30,129 nucleotides of DNA from JAFLTL01 sp964389525 (GTDB lineage: Bacteria > Bacteroidota > Bacteroidia > Bacteroidales > Muribaculaceae): positions 1 to 30,129 of the forward strand of contig CAYMEX010000027.1 of NCBI GenBank assembly GCA_964389525.1, written 5' to 3'. Both the position numbers and the translations under genes were made by a program. Positions within the stretch are counted from its first letter, which is position 1; each line of letters opens with the position of its first letter. The notes under the pieces were generated by a model. The model was not told the origin of the DNA. It made no database searches and saw nothing but the letters and a program-made list of their open reading frames with translations. Shown here piece after piece: positions 7,800 through 15,660 of this stretch.

Positions 7800-8771
7800 A
7801 TGGACAGAAAACTGAAAGTGAGCGTAGTCGGTACCGGCAAGATTGTAAAGGAGGTGCTTCCGCTCATCACGCGCGACGACATGCGCTATGCGCTCACGTC
7901 GGTCTATGCCCACAGCAATGTCGATGAGGCACGCCGGCTTGCCGATGTCTACGGTATACTTGCGGTCTATACCGACTATGAGCAGCTTTTGCGTGAGGAT
8001 GATGCCGATTTCATATATATAGCCAATGTCAACACCGCCCACTATGATTACGCGATGAGGGCTCTTGAGTGTGGCCGTAATGTCATTGTGGAGAAGCCGC
8101 TGTGCACGACTCTCGACGATGCGGCCACGCTTGTCGATATCGCGCAGAAAAAACATCTCTACATATTTGAGGCCGTCTCATTGCTGTATAACCCTGTATA
8201 TGCGGAGATTGCGCGATCGTTGCCCGACATCGGCCGCATATCGATGGTGACATGCAACTACAGCCAGCTGTCGAGCCGCTATGCCATGTACTGCGACCAT
8301 GTGGTGGCGCCGGCATTCGATCCTGCGCTTGCCGGCGGTGCGTTGATGGATCTGAATGTCTATAACATAAATTTTGTGACAGGTCTTTTCGGCAGCCCGG
8401 TAAAAGAGACATATTTCCCGCGCATCGGATACAACGGAGTGGATCTTGCCGGGGCGGCTGTGCTCGAGTACGACGGATTTCCCGTCGTATGCTGTTCGGC
8501 CAAGGATTCCGATGCCCCCTCGGGTGCCGTCATTCAGGGCGACAAGGGATATATCGAAGTCAAGTCGTCGGTCAGTGTGCTCACCCGTGCCGAAGTGCAC
8601 GTCGGCAAAGAGCTGACGAAGGTTTTTGAGGTTCCGCGCGATTCTCACCGCCTGGAATTTGAGTTCCGCCGTTTCCGCGACATATACCTGTCCGGCGACT
8701 ATGCGGCGATGCTCGACAAGAGCCGCATTGCGCTTGAGGTAATGAGGATTATGTCATCTCTCAGGAAATAA
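7800..8771 (+). CDS. Gfo/Idh/MocA family NAD(P)-dependent oxidoreductase
   Basis: 323 aa. The N-terminal Rossmann fold begins KVSVVGTGKIVKEV (nucleotide loop near residues 8-17). IYIANVNTAHYDYAMRALECGRNVIVEKPL follows in two parts, including the family's catalytic-lysine EKP motif at 98-100. The C-terminal half is the usual beta-sheet substrate domain. These enzymes oxidise or reduce hydroxyls on sugars, inositols or related compounds with NAD(P); the substrate cannot be read from the sequence. No signal peptide, hence cytoplasmic, unlike the Tat-exported paralogue at 17381-18823. It lies 24 bp after the permease and 21 bp before a glycosyltransferase, so it is likely in one operon and may make or modify a sugar for a glycan (inference). 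Confidence 0.9.
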   Translation: MDRKLKVSVVGTGKIVKEVLPLITRDDMRYALTSVYAHSNVDEARRLADVYGILAVYTDYEQLLREDDADFIYIANVNTAHYDYAMRALECGRNVIVEKPLCTTLDDAATLVDIAQKKHLYIFEAVSLLYNPVYAEIARSLPDIGRISMVTCNYSQLSSRYAMYCDHVVAPAFDPALAGGALMDLNVYNINFVTGLFGSPVKETYFPRIGYNGVDLAGAAVLEYDGFPVVCCSAKDSDAPSGAVIQGDKGYIEVKSSVSVLTRAEVHVGKELTKVFEVPRDSHRLEFEFRRFRDIYLSGDYAAMLDKSRIALEVMRIMSSLRK

Positions 8772-8792
8772 GATAAATAGTGTCAGTAAAAG

Positions 8793-9542
8793 ATGGAAAA
8801 GGCTCCGCTGTTCTCCATAATCACGATATGCTTCAATGCTGCGAAGACGATCTTGCCGACACTCGACAGTGTCAGGGCTCAGTCGTTCGGCGACTTTGAG
8901 TATATCGTGCAGGACGGAGACTCCACCGACGGCACGGTGGACCTTGTCACGAACGCCGGCATACGCAATCTCAGGCTGGTAAGCGAGCGCGACGGCGGCA
9001 TATACGATGCCATGAACCGTGGGCTTGGACGGGCTAAGGGCGAATACGTCATCTTTCTGAATGCCGGCGATGCCTTTCACGGCAGCGGCACGCTTCAGCG
9101 CATCGCCGACTGTATCGGGCGCGACAACCGTCCGGGCATCGTGTATGGCCAGACGGTGATTGTCGATAAAGACCGGAAACTTATCGGGCTGCGTCATCTC
9201 ACGGCGCCCGCCGATCTGCGGCTGAGCGACTTTGCCGACGGCATGCTTGTGTGTCATCAGGCATTTGTGGCATTGCGGCGTATAACAGGCCTCTACAATA
9301 CAGGCTATCGTTTTTCGGCCGATTACGAGTGGTGTATAAAGTGCCTGCAGCACTCGCGGCACAATGTCTATGCCGGAGATGAGCCGCTTATCGAGTATCT
9401 CAATGAAGGCGCCACCACACGCAACCGTATTAGTTCACTCATTGAGCGTTTCCGCATCATGTCGGTATATTTCGGCCTCTGCACCGCAATATGGCGTCAC
9501 ATAGGATTTGTCGCCCGTGCGATAAAAAGAAAATCATTATGA
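8793..9542 (+). CDS. Glycosyltransferase family 2
   Basis: 249 aa GT-A fold enzyme that transfers a sugar from a nucleotide donor to a glycan or lipid acceptor. It starts PLFSIITICFNAAKTILPTLDSV, the typical GT2 opening. Next come VQDGDSTDGTVDLV and SERDGGIYDAMNRGLGRAKGEY. The metal/donor site reads VIFLNAGDAF, the N-x-G-D variant of the DxD motif seen in the subfamily whose members resemble colanic acid WcaA/WcaE-type enzymes. A W-x-x-K element (YEWCIKCLQ) occurs towards the C-terminus. No membrane helices. Its stop overlaps the next start (ATGA at 9539-9542), implying coupled translation with the DUF4286 gene. Acceptor and donor sugars are unknown. Confidence 0.9.
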   Translation: MEKAPLFSIITICFNAAKTILPTLDSVRAQSFGDFEYIVQDGDSTDGTVDLVTNAGIRNLRLVSERDGGIYDAMNRGLGRAKGEYVIFLNAGDAFHGSGTLQRIADCIGRDNRPGIVYGQTVIVDKDRKLIGLRHLTAPADLRLSDFADGMLVCHQAFVALRRITGLYNTGYRFSADYEWCIKCLQHSRHNVYAGDEPLIEYLNEGATTRNRISSLIERFRIMSVYFGLCTAIWRHIGFVARAIKRKSL

Positions 9543-9844
9543 TACAATTCAATACAACTTTCTTTATACCTGTCGACAAGGTCGATGAAGCCGTGTCGTG
9601 GCTTGTCGCCGAGTACATGCCGGAGCTGAAGGGCCGGTGTGGCGGCGCGACGCTTGGTCGTCTGCTGACGGCTGTCGAGGAGGATCATATCGGCCTCACG
9701 GCGAGTGCCGTGTTTGAGAGCGAATGCGATGCCGAGAAGTGGGACGCCTCGGTCGGCGGCTCGTTGAGAACTCGCATGGCACAGTCGCTCGGCATGCGGC
9801 AGATACTTCATTTCAGCTCAATGATCGAGATAATAGATGCCTGA
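9539..9844 (+). CDS. DUF4286 family protein
   Basis: 101 aa starting MIQFNTTFFIPVDKVDEAVSWL. The ATG at 9539 overlaps the preceding stop in an ATGA arrangement; an in-frame ATG at 9491 lies within the glycosyltransferase gene and would add 16 unlike residues. The sequence has the alternating strand/helix pattern of a small ferredoxin-like (dimeric alpha-beta barrel) fold, typical of DUF4286, and no catalytic motif is visible. It overlaps ruvC by 8 bp. The pairing DUF4286-ruvC is recurrent in Bacteroidales (general knowledge), so a link with ruvC expression is plausible, but its biochemical role is unknown. Confidence 0.83.
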   Translation: MIQFNTTFFIPVDKVDEAVSWLVAEYMPELKGRCGGATLGRLLTAVEEDHIGLTASAVFESECDAEKWDASVGGSLRTRMAQSLGMRQILHFSSMIEIIDA

Positions 9845-10424
9845 ATCTGTGAAGCCTGAGGTAGGGAAGGAGTGGGATCGGGTTATACTTGGCATCGACC
9901 CCGGCACAAACGTGATGGGATATGGCGTGATAGGCGTCAGGGGAAAGACTCCACACATGATCACGATGGGAGTTCTTACTCTTGGACGCATGGGATCGCA
10001 CTATATGAAGCTACGTCGCATCTACGAGCGTGTGCAGGGGCTGGTCGAACAGTATCTGCCTGACGAGTTTGCGATCGAGGCACCTTTCTTCGGCAAGAAT
10101 GTGCAGTCGATGCTGAAGCTCGGCCGTGCGCAGGGAGTGGCGATGGCGGCCGCGCTGTCGCGCGACGTGCCGATATTCGAGTATGAGCCGCGTAAAGTGA
10201 AGATGGCCATTACAGGCAATGGAGGCGCGAGCAAGGAGCAGGTGCGCGAGATGCTCATAAGGATCCTGACGATCAGCCGCGACTCGCTCTTGCCCGAGCT
10301 TGACGCCACCGACGCGCTTGCGGTGGGATTGTGTCATTTCTATGAGAGCTCGAGGGTCGTGCCGAGCGGAGGGCCGAAGTCATGGAAAGACTTTATTGCG
10401 AGTCACCCCGAGCGTGTCAAATGA
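9837..10424 (+). CDS. ruvC: Crossover junction endodeoxyribonuclease RuvC
   Basis: 195 aa Holliday-junction resolvase that nicks four-way junctions symmetrically, acting with RuvAB in recombination repair. It has the RNase H-like catalytic set: D21 in VILGIDPGTNVMGYG, E81 in FAIEAPFFGKNVQS, and D156/D159 in ELDATDALAVGLCHFY; the last two are spaced as D138/D141 of E. coli RuvC. The KVKMAITGNGGASKEQV segment is also typical. Length is slightly above the E. coli enzyme (173 aa), with extra residues at both ends. The start ATG at 9837 overlaps the DUF4286 stop by 8 bp, so translation is probably coupled. Confidence 0.96.
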   Translation: MPESVKPEVGKEWDRVILGIDPGTNVMGYGVIGVRGKTPHMITMGVLTLGRMGSHYMKLRRIYERVQGLVEQYLPDEFAIEAPFFGKNVQSMLKLGRAQGVAMAAALSRDVPIFEYEPRKVKMAITGNGGASKEQVREMLIRILTISRDSLLPELDATDALAVGLCHFYESSRVVPSGGPKSWKDFIASHPERVK

Positions 10425-10500
10425 CTTTGTTGTTGTTCATAACAATTATGTAGTGTGATGCGTTTAAAGTAAAAGGGACTTATAATGGACGCATACTATT

Positions 10501-11568
10501 ATGGATGACAAAAAGACAGCGGTCCGTCAGATATGGCAGGAGTGTTTTCACGACAGCCGCCAATGGATGGATATGTTTTTCTCTGAGGTCTACGACGACG
10601 ATGAGGCTCTTGTGCTCGAGTACAACGGCCGGCCTGTCAGTTCGATGTTGCTCAGGCGCTATATGATGCTGTTTCATGGCGAGGAGATACCCGTAGGATA
10701 TGTCTCGGGTGCCGCGACAAGGCGCCATGACCGTGGCCACGGCTATATGTCGGAACTGATAAGGATCGCTCTCAGGCATGCGCGCCATCGTGGCGATCTG
10801 CTTGTCTCGCTCATACCGGCGTCAAGGAGACTCTTCGGGTTCTACGGCAGGCTCGGCTTCTCCACGGTCTTTTATATAAAAGAAGACCGTTACACCTCCC
10901 GGCATAGTTTCTCTCCCTCCGCAAGCTACACTTGTGTCGACAATGTCGATACCGACGAGGTTTTCGGCTTTTTCAGAGACCGCGAGCTCATGCGCGACGG
11001 GTCGTTCACTCACAGCCGCGACGATTTCAGAAGCATCTTGAAAGACAATATTATCGACGGAGGCACGGTGCTGGCAGTCAGGCGTGAGTCGGCCGACGGT
11101 ATAGCCGCTCTGGGTTTTGCCACTGTCGATGAAGATGATAACCGGGTTGTCGTGAAAGATGTGCTGGCGATCGACGAAGACGCCTCAGAGGGTCTTCTCG
11201 ACCAATACCGGCGTCTTTATCCCGGCAAGTCGTTTACTGTCATAAGGCCGGTCTATCAGGGAGCGGTGCCGATCGCGTCGCGCGGCATGGCACGCATTGT
11301 CAACGTCGGCGAGACTCTTGCGGTTATCGCCCGGCGGTTCCCCGCTCTGAAACTTAACATCCGGGTCAGCGATGACCTTATCGGCGACAACAACGCCGTG
11401 TTTATGATGGATTCAGGCCAGGTGTCGACCACTTCCGATTTCGGTGGCAGGCTTGATCTTGATGTGACGGTGCAGACACTCGCGCTTATCCTTTTCAGCA
11501 CACCGAAAGTCGGAGACGTGTTCGGTATACCGAGTCTCAGACCCTATATGTCCCTGATGCTCGAGTGA
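10501..11568 (+). CDS. GNAT family N-acetyltransferase (Eis-like layout)
   Basis: 355 aa. The N-terminal ~140 residues form a GNAT fold that uses acetyl-CoA: IPVGYVSGAATRRHDRGHGY, with the acetyl-CoA loop RGHG at 78-81, is motif A, and SLIPASRRLFGFYGRLGF is the later GFYxxxGF element. The remainder contains a second GNAT-like region and a C-terminal segment (GGRLDLDVTVQTLALIL, then VFGIPSLRPYMSLML) resembling the SCP2-type domain of Eis-family acetyltransferases. Substrate unknown. It follows ruvC by 76 bp and ends 14 bp from the convergent mutS2 stop. A GAGTGA-TC-TCACTC dyad overlaps its stop, too short a loop to count as a terminator. Confidence 0.87.
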   Translation: MDDKKTAVRQIWQECFHDSRQWMDMFFSEVYDDDEALVLEYNGRPVSSMLLRRYMMLFHGEEIPVGYVSGAATRRHDRGHGYMSELIRIALRHARHRGDLLVSLIPASRRLFGFYGRLGFSTVFYIKEDRYTSRHSFSPSASYTCVDNVDTDEVFGFFRDRELMRDGSFTHSRDDFRSILKDNIIDGGTVLAVRRESADGIAALGFATVDEDDNRVVVKDVLAIDEDASEGLLDQYRRLYPGKSFTVIRPVYQGAVPIASRGMARIVNVGETLAVIARRFPALKLNIRVSDDLIGDNNAVFMMDSGQVSTTSDFGGRLDLDVTVQTLALILFSTPKVGDVFGIPSLRPYMSLMLE

Positions 11569-11582
11569 TCTCACTCAGCGCG

Positions 11583-14063
11583 TCAGCTCAGTTCTACGAC
11601 AGTTATGCCGGCGCCACCAAGCCGCACGTCCTCGTCGGCGGCACGCACGACTCCGGGAACGCTGGATAGATATTGCCTTATGGCCTGACGCAGTGCGCCG
11701 GTGCCGGTGCCGTGAAGTATTCTCACCCTTTGTGCCCCGAACTGTATGGCATCGTCGATAAAATACGTCACGGCCTGCAGCCCCTCGTCGACTCTCATGC
11801 CGCGTATGTCTATCTCCTGTTTGAAATTCAGTCTCTTTTCACGCATGGCGTCTGCCGTGTCGCGCGATACAAACGACGCGGCTTTGGCGGCGCTCTTTTC
11901 CTGAGCCTGTGTCAGACGCAGGCGGTCGAGCGCTATGGTCGTCTTGATGATGCCGAATGTCACAGTAGCCTTGTTTCCGTTTATTTCGGTCACACGGCCC
12001 GGTGTCGACTGGCCCTCCATCTTCACCATGTCGCCTACTTCTATCGTTTTGCTTGCCGTAGGCTTGGCCGGCTGGAGCTCGCCGGCTTTGTTCTTACGGT
12101 GAGTTTTCTTTTTAAGCTCCTTGGGGAGCGATTGGTCGGGAGTGAGCTGGCCTACGCTCTTTTTTGTTTCCTCGAGTTTGCGTCGTGCCTCAAGTGTGGC
12201 GTTGCGCTCGGCCTGGGCGTGCTTTATGTCGCGTATCGTTCGCTCGATGGCGGCATTGCTTCCCTGCAGTATCTTGCGGGCTTCCTCCTGAGCCTCGGCA
12301 ATGATTTCGCGGCGTCGCGACCTGAGCTGGTCGGCCTCGGTCTCATAACGCTCGATGGCCTGCTCGATGCGTTTCTCTTTCTGCCGTATGTCGAGACGCT
12401 TGTTTTCCCAGTATTTGCGGTCGCGCGCTATGTCGAGAAGATAGCGGTCCATGTTGACGTAGTCGCTGCCGACAATTTCGCGGGCTGCGTCTATCACGTT
12501 CTGTGGCAGTCCTGTCTGGCGTGCGATCTCGAGCGCGAAAGAGCTTCCGGGCTGTCCGACCGACAGACGGAACAGAGGCTTCATCAGATGGCGGTCGTAG
12601 AGCATCGATCCGTTGACAAGCCCCTCGGTGTCCTCGGCAAAATGCTTGAGATTCTGATAATGGGTCGTTATCACGCCCCACACTTTCTTGCGGTTGAGCT
12701 CGGCGAGTATCGCCTGCGCTATGGCACCGCCTATCTGGGGCTCTGTGCCTCCGCCAAACTCGTCGACGAGCACAAGCGATGCGGCCGAGCCACCCGACAG
12801 CACACGCTTCATGTTGCGCAGATGAGAGCTGTAGGTCGACAGATCGTTCTCTATCGATTGGTCGTCGCCGATATCGATGAATATGCTGTCAAATATGCCG
12901 ATGTGTGAATTTGACCAGAGACAGGGGAGTAGTCCGCACTGCGTCATGTACTGCGTGATGCCGGCGGTCTTTAGACATATTGACTTTCCTCCGGCATTGG
13001 GGCCTGAGATGACGAGTATGCGGGCTCCTGCGGGCAGAACGATGTCGAGGGGCACGATCTCGCGTCCCTGGCGGTTGAGCGACATGAGGAGTTCGGGGTG
13101 TCGTGCGCCATACCACTCTATCACCGGTTTGTCGTGTATTGTCGGCATGCTTGCGTCGACATCTTTTGCAAACAGGGCCTTGGCTCTGATGAAGTCGAGG
13201 CGCGTGAGCACATCGATATTGATTTCCACCGAATCGGCAAACGGACGCAGCTCGTCGGTCAGTTGTGCGAGTATGCGGGCGATTTCGCGACGTTCGTCGA
13301 GCTGCAGCTGTCTGAGGCGGTTGTTTGCCTCAACCACTTCCGCCGGTTCGATATAGATTGTTTTGCCGGTCGCCGACTCATCATGTACGATTCCGGGGAT
13401 CTTGCGTTTGTTCATCGGGGCGACCGGGACGACAAGACGTCCGTCGCGTACGGTCGGAGTCGTGTCATGGTCGATCCAGCCTTCGGCCGAAGCACGTGCC
13501 ATTATGCGGCGCATCACCGAGTTCACCATTCCTCCCGCCGTCGATATCTGTTGTCTGATTGAAGCCAGTTCCGGCGATGCGTTGTCCTTGATTTCCCCCT
13601 TGCCGTCGATCACCCGGTCGATGAGCCTGATGACCTGGGGGAGTGGCATAAGTTCAAAAGCGATAGCCTCGAGCTGAGGCCATGAATTTCCCGAGTCACT
13701 GCGGTCGGCGTTGAAAAAAGCATGCACTTCGGCGGTGCACTGCATAGTGCGCCTGATCAGCGAAAGCTGGTCGGCGTCGAGCACCGATCCCTGCAGTCTG
13801 AGTCGGCCGTTGGTCTCGCTCATCGACTGCTGCGGCATGGTGTCGAGCGGGATATGCGCGTCGCAGTCGGCCGACAGGGTGTACAGATACTCGCCGACAG
13901 CAAGCAGACTGTCGCGCACGGTTGTGAAATCTGTACTGAATGTCATGCCGGCGACCATAGATCTGGCGTCGTCTGAGATACAGTGGGCAGTAACGGCTTC
14001 GCGCACTGCATGAAAGCCTATTTTGGTCTCGAAATTATCCGGAAAAATCAATTGTAGCTGCAA
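11583..14063 (-). CDS. mutS2: Endonuclease MutS2 / ribosome-rescue ATPase MutS2
   Basis: 826 aa, full length. It has the MutS core and ATPase without the mismatch-recognition N-terminal domain of MutS. Walker A is GPNAGGKS (354-361); Walker B is LVLVDEFGGGTEP (from 430), with Glu where many homologues have Asp. A long charged coiled-coil (roughly residues 510-640) is followed by a KOW-like segment (IEVGDMVKMEGQSTPGRV). A C-terminal Smr nuclease domain spans about 750-826 with DIRG (752-755) and HGTGTG (785-790). Known roles for the family are suppression of recombination and, in Bacillus, splitting of collided ribosomes; which applies here is not visible. It has its own promoter at 14078-14109 and converges on the GNAT gene. 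Confidence 0.95.
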   Translation of the reverse strand: MQLQLIFPDNFETKIGFHAVREAVTAHCISDDARSMVAGMTFSTDFTTVRDSLLAVGEYLYTLSADCDAHIPLDTMPQQSMSETNGRLRLQGSVLDADQLSLIRRTMQCTAEVHAFFNADRSDSGNSWPQLEAIAFELMPLPQVIRLIDRVIDGKGEIKDNASPELASIRQQISTAGGMVNSVMRRIMARASAEGWIDHDTTPTVRDGRLVVPVAPMNKRKIPGIVHDESATGKTIYIEPAEVVEANNRLRQLQLDERREIARILAQLTDELRPFADSVEINIDVLTRLDFIRAKALFAKDVDASMPTIHDKPVIEWYGARHPELLMSLNRQGREIVPLDIVLPAGARILVISGPNAGGKSICLKTAGITQYMTQCGLLPCLWSNSHIGIFDSIFIDIGDDQSIENDLSTYSSHLRNMKRVLSGGSAASLVLVDEFGGGTEPQIGGAIAQAILAELNRKKVWGVITTHYQNLKHFAEDTEGLVNGSMLYDRHLMKPLFRLSVGQPGSSFALEIARQTGLPQNVIDAAREIVGSDYVNMDRYLLDIARDRKYWENKRLDIRQKEKRIEQAIERYETEADQLRSRRREIIAEAQEEARKILQGSNAAIERTIRDIKHAQAERNATLEARRKLEETKKSVGQLTPDQSLPKELKKKTHRKNKAGELQPAKPTASKTIEVGDMVKMEGQSTPGRVTEINGNKATVTFGIIKTTIALDRLRLTQAQEKSAAKAASFVSRDTADAMREKRLNFKQEIDIRGMRVDEGLQAVTYFIDDAIQFGAQRVRILHGTGTGALRQAIRQYLSSVPGVVRAADEDVRLGGAGITVVELS

Positions 14064-14077
14064 TTAAAAAACTTAGT

Positions 14078-14109
14078 CAAAATTATTATTTTTTGGTTGA
14101 AAAAACAAA
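14078..14109 (-). promoter_or_regulatory. Promoter of mutS2
   Basis: On the minus strand TTTG (plus 14106-14109), a 20-nt spacer and TAATTTTG (plus 14078-14085) match the Bacteroidetes -33/-7 consensus. Transcription would start near 14071, leaving a leader of only a few nucleotides before the ATG. Confidence 0.75.
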
Positions 14110-14178
14110 TGCGGGCGGCAGCGCGTTATATTTCCAAAAAGAAAATTAAACACACATCAATTAAATAAATTATTTATT

Positions 14179-14727
14179 ATGTCAGCCTTAAAAGTAAATT
14201 GCTGGGGGACCACCAGATATTGGTGGGCTATTCTCATTGTAGGCATTCTGTTGGTTATTGGCGGATTTGCTTACTGGTTCTGGCCGCAGGCCGGTTACGC
14301 TGTTGCTTCCCAGATCTTCGGGTGGCTTCTTATTCTTGCCGGAGTTGTGCAGTTATGCTATTCGGCAGGGCAGAACCGTCCGCGCGGATGGGGATGGTGG
14401 TTGGCCGGAGGTGTCATAGACATGTTCATTGGTTTCATGCTCGTAAGAAGTGTGATGCTGTCTGAGCTTGTTTTCCCATACTTCCTCGCCGTAGTATTCA
14501 TATTCTGGGGTATAAGTGCGGTTATACAGTCTGTCAGTGTCCGTGCCGGGCGTGGATGGTGGCTGTATCTGATCAACGGCATACTCCTTATGATCATCGG
14601 ATTCTTCTTCCTTGAAGCCGGATACGTGCAGAATATGATGATGGTATCGTTCCTTGCGGCTCTGTCGTTTATCTATTGGGGATTCTCGATCGCGATGACC
14701 GCCTACGATCTTAAGCCATACGAGTAA
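14179..14727 (+). CDS. HdeD family / DUF308 membrane protein
   Basis: 182 aa with six predicted membrane helices in three repeated hairpins: WWAILIVGILLVIGGFAYWF and IFGWLLILAGVVQLCY; WWLAGGVIDMFIGFML and FPYFLAVVFIFWGISAV; WWLYLINGILLMIIGFFFL and FLAALSFIYWGFSIAM. The repeated WW.....G....G.. pattern is the DUF308 signature. E. coli HdeD is tied to acid resistance, but the role in Bacteroidales is unknown. The ATG at 14179 is preceded by an A/T-rich stretch typical of translation starts in this phylum. It is divergent from mutS2; no convincing -33/-7 pair was found on this strand (TATATTTC at 14127 is a weak candidate). A strong terminator follows. Confidence 0.88.
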   Translation: MSALKVNCWGTTRYWWAILIVGILLVIGGFAYWFWPQAGYAVASQIFGWLLILAGVVQLCYSAGQNRPRGWGWWLAGGVIDMFIGFMLVRSVMLSELVFPYFLAVVFIFWGISAVIQSVSVRAGRGWWLYLINGILLMIIGFFFLEAGYVQNMMMVSFLAALSFIYWGFSIAMTAYDLKPYE

Positions 14728-14768
14728 AACTTCAGGTAGACTTCTTTTTATTTTCCATACATATATCC

Positions 14769-14800
14769 GATGCCGGGTCCTTATGATCCGGCATCATTTT
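14769..14800 (+). terminator. Rho-independent terminator of the HdeD-like gene
   Basis: GATGCCGGGTC, a CTTAT loop and GATCCGGCATC form an 11-bp stem (one G-T pair), followed by ATTTTTAT. It lies about 40 bp past the stop codon. Confidence 0.88.
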
Positions 14801-14852
14801 TATGGAATTGAGCATGTGGGGATTTTCCTCGCTCGCCTCCTTCGCACTTCTG

Positions 14853-15170
14853 TTGCGTTGCACCCACACACTCTCCATGACGGTTTCGTGAAAGCGAAAG
14901 TGTCTGTCCACGTCCGTCGAAGACGTCGCATATCCGTAGCGGGCATTCTGCAACCCCTCGCGTCCCACTTTCTTTCGCCAGGCGTGGTGTCTCATGCCGG
15001 AGGCATGACATTTTGCGTTGCACCCACACTCTCTCCATGGCGGTATCGTGAAAGCGAAAGTCTGCCCACGTCCGTCGAAGACGTCGCATATTCGTAGCGG
15101 GCATTCTGCAACCCCTCGCGCCCCACTTTCTTTCGCCAGGCGTGGTGTCTCATGCCGGAGGCATGACATT
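14853..15170. repeat. Tandem direct repeat, two ~160-bp units
   Basis: Unit 1 spans 14853-15012 and unit 2 15013-15170. They start with TTGCGTTGCACCCACAC and end with TCATGCCGGAGGCATGACATT, here quoted as TCATGCC-GGA-GGCATGA plus CATT. The units differ by a few substitutions and two 2-bp indels, and they abut exactly. Each ends in the perfect 7-bp hairpin TCATGCC-GGA-GGCATGA (14992-15008 and 15150-15166) and contains an ACGTC...GACGT dyad. The open frames across it on both strands are repeat-derived, not homologous to anything recognised, and are not called as genes. The type of repeat is unknown; it is intergenic, just beyond a terminator. Confidence 0.9.
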
Positions 15171-15177
15171 TAGTTAA

Positions 15178-15281
15178 CCGGGTTCGCTTGCGAGCCCGGG
15201 TTAGATCGCCCGCTACCGTGTCAGCCCCGGAAGGGCTGTACCTCACTCTCACGGGAGTAGGGACGCACGGCTCGTGCGTCC
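15178..15281. repeat. Cluster of short GC-rich hairpins (REP-like intergenic element)
   Basis: Three dyads lie in 104 bp: CCGGGTTCGC-TT-GCGAGCCCGG (15178-15199, one G-T pair), CAGCCC-CGGAA-GGGCTG (15222-15238) and GGACGCACG-GCT-CGTGCGTCC (15261-15281, perfect 9-bp stem followed by TTTAATA). It directly follows the tandem repeat. The look is that of dispersed palindromic elements found between genes in many Bacteroidales, but copy number cannot be judged from one window. Confidence 0.6.
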
Positions 15282-15293
15282 TTTAATAGCATG

Positions 15294-15423
15294 AATATTA
15301 TAAAGAGAGTCGCAGCTGTGTCAAAATTGGCTTTGGGCGTACTTTTGCACGCCAATACATCGAAAGATGTAGATCGATATTGTGGTATAATATTGATTAG
15401 TAGGGGCGTGCGAAAGTACGCCC
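15294..15423. repeat. Nested inverted repeats around GGGCGTAC-type hairpins
   Basis: GGGCGTACTTTTGCACGCC (15335-15353) is repeated in inverted orientation as GGCGTGCGAAAGTACGCCC (15405-15423) with one mismatch; each copy is also a small hairpin by itself. Between them are ACATC-GAAA-GATGT (15357-15370), a GNRA-type tetraloop hairpin, and TATAATATT (15386-15394), which complements AATATTATA at 15294-15302. No gene is seen here. Confidence 0.6.
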
Positions 15424-15465
15424 ACAAATTGAATATGGTATTTCCCAAGTCATAATGAACAAAAC

Positions 15466-15511
15466 GAACTGCACTTCAAAAGCTTTTCGTCGAACTTTTG
15501 AGGTGCAGTTC
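15466..15511. repeat. Long inverted repeat, 17-bp arms
   Basis: GAACTGCACTTCAAAAG (15466-15482) and CTTTTGAGGTGCAGTTC (15495-15511) pair with a single mismatch around a 12-nt loop. It is not followed by a T-run on either strand, so it does not look like a standard terminator; a small mobile-element or REP-type repeat is more likely. From 15512 to 15660 I see nothing recognisable. Confidence 0.65.
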
Positions 15512-15660
15512 AATTACGACACAGTTTCTTGTTTGGCTTGCGCTGGCAATTAAAGGTCTTGTAATTCGATTGCCTCTGCATTGAAGAGCCGGTGATGACA
15601 TCTTCCTTGCTGTGCCAGTGCGCAGAGAACTTGATGTGTGGTTATTCAGACTATTCTTCG

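Noticed and set aside
11560..11580. GAGTGA-TC-TCACTC dyad as a bidirectional terminator between the GNAT gene and mutS2
   Set aside because: The 2-nt loop is too tight and no T-run follows on either strand.
11673..12908. 411-codon open frame on the plus strand
   Set aside because: Antisense to the ATPase and Smr parts of mutS2, with no domain; a shadow of the real gene.
14732..15169. 145-codon minus-strand open frame over the tandem repeat, and similar frames on both strands
   Set aside because: Its sequence simply repeats the 160-bp unit in shifted frames (the same DNA read in two frames gives unlike peptides), so no single reading frame is preserved.
15178..15199. GGTTCGC-type sequence as part of a tRNA
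   Set aside because: No acceptor, D or anticodon stems could be drawn around it; it is a simple hairpin.
14853..15423. CRISPR array
   Set aside because: Only two long abutting units with no regular spacers, and no cas genes in the window.
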